Assembly (NCBI GenBank): GCA_026545765.1
Contig: CM048839.1
Location: 57,299,177-57,363,176, forward strand
Direction of reading: 5' to 3'
Length of the DNA: 64,000 nt
Source of the DNA: Plantago major
Taxonomy: Eukaryota; Streptophyta; Magnoliopsida; Lamiales; Plantaginaceae
Positions 59,178 through 64,000 of this stretch are shown here, in pieces. Position numbers and translations under genes: made by a program. The notes under the pieces are model-generated. The model did no database searches, was not told the origin of the DNA, and saw nothing but the letters and a program-made list of their open reading frames with translations. How positions within the stretch are numbered: position 1 is the stretch's first letter; each line of letters opens with the position of its first letter.

Positions 59178-59500
59178 TTTTTTTTTTTTGAGAAACTATA
59201 TATCATTTCATTGATAATAATCATCAAGCAATATTGGGATTCGCAAAGGGAATCAAAATCGAGCCAGAGTTGTCTGTCTTAACCAAAGTAGCTAAAAGAT
59301 GGGCAACATATTGCCACTACATCTGACAAAATTAAAAGAAACTGAATGAAAAAACAAAGAAAGAGATGGTTCCTGCGCCTGTAGTTGGTTTGCTACATTC
59401 AAGCAGTCACCTTCAAAGACCACATGCTCGAGATTGTATCCAAGGATGACTGCACTTCTTGCCGCCAAAGCTTCAGCCGTCTCTGGATATGGTACAAAGA
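59178..59500 (-). pseudogene. LINE 3' end: RNase H piece and poly(A) tail
   Basis: On the minus strand: PETAEALAARSAVILGYNLE, then HVVFEGDCLNVANQL, the RNase H core of plant L1 ORF2, then after a frame change YVAHLLATLV with the conserved His, a stop, a short 3' region and a tail (T run at 59178-59189 on plus). Only the last ~320 bases remain, so it is a 5'-truncated copy. Confidence 0.7.
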
Positions 59501-60030
59501 ATGGTAATAAAAAAATAATTTGTAATGATCAGGATATTATATTGGTAGAGTTGTAAGTTAGTGATAAAGTAAGTGAAAGATTAATAAAATAATAATAAAG
59601 TAGGAAAGAGAAATAATAAAAAATTAGTTAGTAGGGTAATAATTTTTCATTTATGAGTTACGAAGTTTCTAATAAAACCAAAAAGAAAAAGTTAAAAGAA
59701 GTTATTAATGGAACGGAGTAGTTTGGTTGAGATTCAATGTACGATAATATCTAATGTTAGATCAACTATAACTTTATCTGATAGTAGAAAACCCCGTATG
59801 TTATACTACATCCCTAGATGATATTTTATGAAAACTTAAAAGTATACAAGTGTTATACAACACGTTTAAGTATCTCGAAGCACTATGACGTTTTGTATAA
59901 TAAAACAAAACCGGGATATTATTATCGTTAAACGATAAATGATTCAAGTATGAAATATATATGGATAAAACAGCGATATATCAGGAATGATAGATAATAA
60001 AAATTTAAAAAGTGGGATTAGTGTTTTTAA
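59501..60030. other. AT-rich stretch without a gene
   Basis: Nothing recognisable. Confidence 0.4.
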
Positions 60031-60032
60031 AT

Positions 60033-60187
60033 GAGTTGAACCGAGTATTTCATTTCTCGTACTCGGCTCGACTCGCTTACAAAACGAGCTATTTTCGATC
60101 CCGAATCACGATAAGTAGACTCGAGCTCGGCTAATTTGTTAAGAACTTTAATCGAGCTCGTTAACGAAAATATATATACATACATAC

Positions 60188-60218
<31 letters not shown>

Positions 60219-60252
60219 TGTATGTATATGTATATATATATATATATATATC

Positions 60253-60283
<31 letters not shown>

Positions 60284-60441
60284 ATATATATTCAACCGAA
60301 TCATGTCGAGTATCAATGAGTCATGTTCCACTCGACTCGATAACAAAATGAGCACAAAGTTAGCCTCGAACTTGGCTCGAACATTTTATCGAACGAGCCA
60401 AGCTCGATTCATAACGAAACGAGTCGAACCAAGCCGTCAAT
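60033..60441. mobile_element. Self-complementary element rich in gctcga, with microsatellite core
   Basis: The left arm (gttgaaccgagtatttcatt... cgagctcggctaa) and the right arm (ttagcctcgaacttggctcg... cgaaacgagtcgaaccaagc) are inverted versions of one theme. The microsatellite lies between them. No coding capacity; family not assigned. Confidence 0.45.
60166..60290. repeat. (TA)n(CATA)n(TGTA)n(TA)n microsatellite
   Basis: Compound repeat; the open frames over it on both strands are artefacts. Confidence 0.95.
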
Positions 60442-60445
60442 AAGG

Positions 60446-61255
60446 ATGTGGGATAAGAAGATTCATTTTATATGTTCAGAAGTTTCTTATGGAATATAAG
60501 AGAAAATGTTACGTTATGAATTTTTTAATTGTAAATTCCTAACTTTTATGTGTATGTCACGTTACCTACTCGATCATGTTTAGGTGACTTCATCTTATCT
60601 TATTCAATCAAAATAAGATAGTTCAACTATGACAGATCTATTTCAAATTCAAAAAGATACTCTACAAAAGTTTTTAAAAAGGTGATAGGTATCACAATTA
60701 TCAGGTAGTTGCATGCGCATGGGTTAACTGTGTCAATCACAAACATACAATACATTATGAGAAATCCCTAGACATCGAAGTTAACACAAAGCACATTCAT
60801 GTTAACAACAATGATACGGTGCAAGTGTTGTGCAGATTTGTCTCGTAGAGTGTAAGGATAAATTTTATGATAGGCACGAGAATAATGCAACTATCTATAC
60901 GTGAAAACATTGGATGGCCACATGTTAAAACCACATATTTTTGTCTAGTGGGCACAAGATGTAAGAGTTGTAAATGCACATACAATAAGAGTCGTAAATG
61001 CACCTACGCGTGTTCAACATGTTCCAAAGGTAGTGCAGACTCATTTTTGGCATGAATCCACCCAAGAAGTGACACACCTCGTGTTTAGATTGAATGTTGA
61101 ATCAGTTTGAGATGAAGAATTCTAGTGAACAACGTTGGTTCCCATATCTATTAATCAGGTGTGTTTGCAAAATTACCATAAACCAGCTGAAAATATAAAA
61201 GGCTTGCAAGTTGGGAAAAATTCTAACAAAAAATCCTTTGCCACTAAGTATTATA
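60446..61255. other. Stretch without a supportable gene
   Basis: A short doublet (aagagtygtaaatgcacmtac) lies near 60963-61008. Nothing else seen. Confidence 0.35.
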
Positions 61256-61269
61256 AAAAAAGACCCAAT

Positions 61270-61395
61270 ATGAGTTAATACAGTATTGTAACTTAGGGAG
61301 TCTTGTGTTAATATAATAATGTAACTCAGCGAGTCATGTGTTAATATAGTGTTGTAACGTAGAGTGTGTTAATATAGTGTGTAATGCAGATGGTC
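61270..61395 (+). repeat. ~40-bp degenerate tandem repeat
   Basis: About four copies around gtgttaatatagtgttgtaac with gagtc between them. Confidence 0.65.
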
Positions 61396-62011
61396 TGTAA
61401 TTGTAATAAAATTTTGGCAGGGTTCATGCAAATTGCAGCTAAACCTGGCTATTATTCACATTAACTAGATTATTGTATTAAAGTGGAATTTGAAAGACCC
61501 ACGGAACCAAATTATTTACCTACTCAGATTTTAAAAAGTCCGATTTCTCTCTCTACATTTCCCAATTGCTCTCAGATCAGAATGCTCTCCGATCTGATCT
61601 CCTGATCTTCTGGTGATTTCTACTGATTGCTTATTGATGATCCACAATCTGCCTCCTCGAATGAGTGATCTCTTACCTTTTATTAAGGATTATCCCCAAA
61701 TTGATTTGGATTTGGCTTTATCCTGTTACTTCAGTACTCTCTTTTCCGTTCTAATCTGCATCGATATGGAAAATCTTTTCATATCTTGTTTCTTAATTCA
61801 CAATTATGTTTTTAATATTTTGAATAATCTTGATTACTCTCTATTTTTCTTCATGATAAATAGGCTTCTTGATTTCATTATTCTCATCATCGTCATTCGC
61901 TATTTCTTACACACTCTATCTTTTGCTTCTCCTCTCATTTGTGCAGAGTGCTGGAACTTCTGGTACCTTTCTCGTATATTCTTACACCATTTATTCCAAC
62001 AACAACACAGT

Positions 62012-63467
62012 ATGGCTGATGATATGCTCGCTAACATGGTGAAACAGCTACACCTTACAGAAGAAGAATCCGTCGGTGTTCAGGCTCCTGTAGAAGTATG
62101 GACTACTACAAATATGAATTTCAATTTGGCTCTTGTTGGTCGCACCTTGACCAAATGATCAGTTCATTTGGATTCCTTTCAGCGAGTTATGCATCAAAGC
62201 TAGAGTGTGATGCACGGTATGGAGGTTCAAAAAATTAACGGCGACAGGGTACTCTTCCAATTCAATCACGAATTGGATAAAAAGCGTTTCCTAGATAGCA
62301 GTCCTTGGTCTTTTGAGAAGAATCTAGTGGTACTTGCTAAAATTGAAGAAGGTCAGGATCCTCTAACTATCGATCTTAACACGGCAGAGTTCAATGTTTT
62401 TGTTGCTGGTTTGCCTCTTAGCATGATGCATCGTGCAATGGCAACGATTATTGGAAACGGCATTGGTGCTTTTGTGAATTTGATTACAAGTGATAGCAGA
62501 TTCACTGATGGTGTACAAATGTGTATCCGGGTTAAATTGGATATTGTGAAACCACTTAAGCGGGCTTTGCGCGTCAAATGTGTTACAGGGAATGAGATTT
62601 TTGTTACTTTTACTTATGAGAAATTACCGAATTTTTGTTATCGGTGTGGTATCCTTGGTCATCTGCTTAAGGACTGTAAGATTCAGTTTGAGATCGAGGC
62701 AGCAATAGGTAATTCTAGTGAAGAATCGCTTGAATGGGGCGATTGGCTTCGTGCAACATCTCAGAATAATCGCAACCGATTATTCGGTGGAAGTTTGGAA
62801 CCACAAGGGAGGAGGAGGGTTTTCGTCGACTATCGGAATCCAGTGGATAATTCCGGAATTAATGATGTGAACAATAATGATGTTACTAATGGTGTGTTAC
62901 TTTCGGATCATCAAAACCAAGGTGAGAACCAAGCTGCCAATATGGAAGGAGTCTTAAATTCAATTCCTTTAACTCCACAATCACTCCAGCCAGTTATTTT
63001 TCTTCCTCATGAAGGCTTCCTTAATGACAAATCAACAAATATAACCTCCTCCAATTTTGAAACCTCCTCCATTACTCCTGCAGCTTTTAACTCTCAGATT
63101 TACCCACCCATTGGTCCTCCCACAACAATAAGCTCTTTAATTCCTTTTACTTCATCAGCCAGCCCACTTCCATTTCAGCCCAACACTCAAGCCCAATCTA
63201 TGCCTTCCTTTTAACCAAGGTCTACTCCCCAGCCCTACTCATTTCGGGCCATCTACCAGAACTTACAGCTCTCGAACCCATTGGAGAAGTAAACTACCAA
63301 ATTCACCTTCCCATTCTCATAATTCTCCTGGCCCAAACCTTACCAATACAAAACCCAAGAAGAGGGGTCGCCCATCGACTTTAGACAAAGGAAAGCGGAT
63401 TGTTACCATTTCGAAGAAGGACACTAATGGCGAGGTAGATTTGGGTAATGGCAGGCCTTACAAGTGA
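62012..63467 (+). pseudogene. LINE ORF1 nucleic-acid-binding protein, broken
   Basis: Starts MADDMLANMVKQLHLTEEES, typical of plant L1 ORF1. The DUF4283-like part follows (NGDRVLFQFNHELDKKRFL, PWSFEKNLVVL) and then a CCHC knuckle (CYRCGILGHLLKDC) near 62637-62678. The C-terminal part is rich in Pro, Ser and Asn and ends with KKRGRPSTLDKGKRIV. ORF1 proteins coat LINE RNA. Breaks: TGA at 62156-62158, TAG at 62201-62203 (where Trp is usual), and a one-base shift near 63205-63212, after which the frame runs to TGA at 63465-63467. It is followed by ORF2 72 bases later. Confidence 0.8.
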
Positions 63468-63538
63468 GCTAATTAAGGAATTGTGATTCGAGATAAGTTA
63501 CCAGAGGCGGTGGTTGCTTTGCAACCCCGCCTATCCCA

Positions 63539-64000
63539 ATGAGTTGCATAGCTTGGAACTGTCAAGGTGCGACGGGCCTTTGGACAGTTCAAGAACTTGG
63601 AGATTTGATTAAGGAATCTCGCCCCCACCTTGTCTTCCTAATGGAAACCCGATTAGGGGATCGTGAGGTGGACAATTTGAAGTTAAGATTTAATATGTTT
63701 GGTTTTTCGATTGCGTCGCAAGGTAAATCAGGTGGTTTAGCACTTTTATGGTCTAAGGAAACTTTAGTTACTCTTCAAAGTTATTCAAAGCACCATGTTG
63801 ATGTACTTGTTCAATTAAGCAATAAAGATGACATTTGGTGTTTTACCGGTTTTTATGGTAAACCAGATGTGGGAAAAAGGAAACATACTTGGAATCTTTT
63901 GCGACGTTTGAGTGACATGTCTACTTTACCTTGGTTGTGTATGGGTGATTTTAACAAAGTCCTTTCTAATTCGGAAAAAATGGGAGGTCTAACTGTTAGT
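63539..64000 (+). CDS. LINE ORF2, endonuclease domain, cut by window end
   Basis: 154 codons open to the window edge. The apurinic-type endonuclease motifs are in order: CIAWNCQGA (Asn), LVFLMETRLGD (catalytic Glu), SGGLALLW, CFTGFYGKP (Tyr) and LCMGDFNKVLSNSEK (Asp, Asn). This domain nicks target DNA to prime reverse transcription. Reverse transcriptase should follow beyond position 64000. No break is seen in the visible part. Confidence 0.9.
   Translation, partial: MSCIAWNCQGATGLWTVQELGDLIKESRPHLVFLMETRLGDREVDNLKLRFNMFGFSIASQGKSGGLALLWSKETLVTLQSYSKHHVDVLVQLSNKDDIWCFTGFYGKPDVGKRKHTWNLLRRLSDMSTLPWLCMGDFNKVLSNSEKMGGLTVS

Larger units (their letters stand above)
61540..64000 (+). mobile_element. 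L1-type LINE, 5' part, running off the window
   Basis: A pyrimidine-rich 5' leader (from about 61540), ORF1 with DUF4283-like and CCHC parts, and the start of ORF2 with an endonuclease. The 3' part lies outside the window. A long leader indicates the copy is near full length at its 5' end. Confidence 0.8.

Noticed and set aside
60136-60443. Open frames on both strands with Tyr/Ile/Val repeats
   Set aside because: They translate the TATG/TA microsatellite.
61613-62011. N-terminal extension of the LINE ORF1 frame
   Set aside because: Hydrophobic and unlike ORF1 proteins; the MADDML start at 62012 is where family likeness begins, so this is leader.

Overview
This window is plant nuclear DNA, AT-rich and almost wholly built from transposable elements nested in one another. 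The evidence is Ty1-copia retrotransposons, L1-type LINEs with CCHC ORF1 proteins, PIF/Harbinger, hAT-like, Stowaway-like and Tourist-like DNA elements, and a large Helitron with short GT-AG introns. I see no clear single-copy host gene, no tRNA gene and no CRISPR array. It looks like a eudicot; I cannot name the species.

Left part (1-21.6 kb): a PIF/Harbinger DNA transposon with a Myb/SANT accessory gene (1430-2711, minus) and a DDE transposase gene (minus). A 16.1-kb Ty1-copia element of SIRE/Maximus type (3162-19307) landed in the last transposase exon. It made a 5-bp target duplication (atttt) and left the two transposase parts 16 kb apart. A second Myb/SANT gene, cut by the window edge, points inward at 3-796. 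The copia fossil has 1.7-kb LTRs, a gag-pol region and a long extra region after pol that holds a promoter-like start and about five intron-like tracts.

Middle (21.6-43.4 kb): a LINE scrap, a degenerate 60-bp hairpin minisatellite, an old LTR related to the big copia element, a 55-bp mitochondrial rrn18 fragment, and a young short-LTR copia element (28101-32831, minus; LTRs 138/140 identical; target duplication ggcaa). A solo-LTR-like block (34602-37115) was itself invaded by a hAT-like element with a perfect 8-bp target duplication and by a poly(A) retrocopy with a perfect 15-bp target duplication. Several MITEs, a MULE-like element and microsatellites follow.

Right part (43.4-58.2 kb): a 14.8-kb Helitron with recognisable ends (5' TC; 3' hairpin then CTAG; inserted between A and T). 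It carries, all on the plus strand, an F-box-like pseudogene, an RPA1-like single-strand DNA-binding gene and an 11-exon Rep-helicase gene. The HUH Rep half of that gene is open; the helicase half has about four breaks. Two 0.78-kb tandem copies separate RPA1 from Rep-helicase. In such elements Rep nicks and joins DNA, the helicase unwinds it, and RPA-like protein may coat the single strand.

Right edge (59.2-64 kb): a minus-strand LINE tail, a self-complementary element with a microsatellite core, and a plus-strand L1 LINE whose ORF1 is broken and whose ORF2 endonuclease is open to the window end. All family calls are by eye from motifs; no database search was run.
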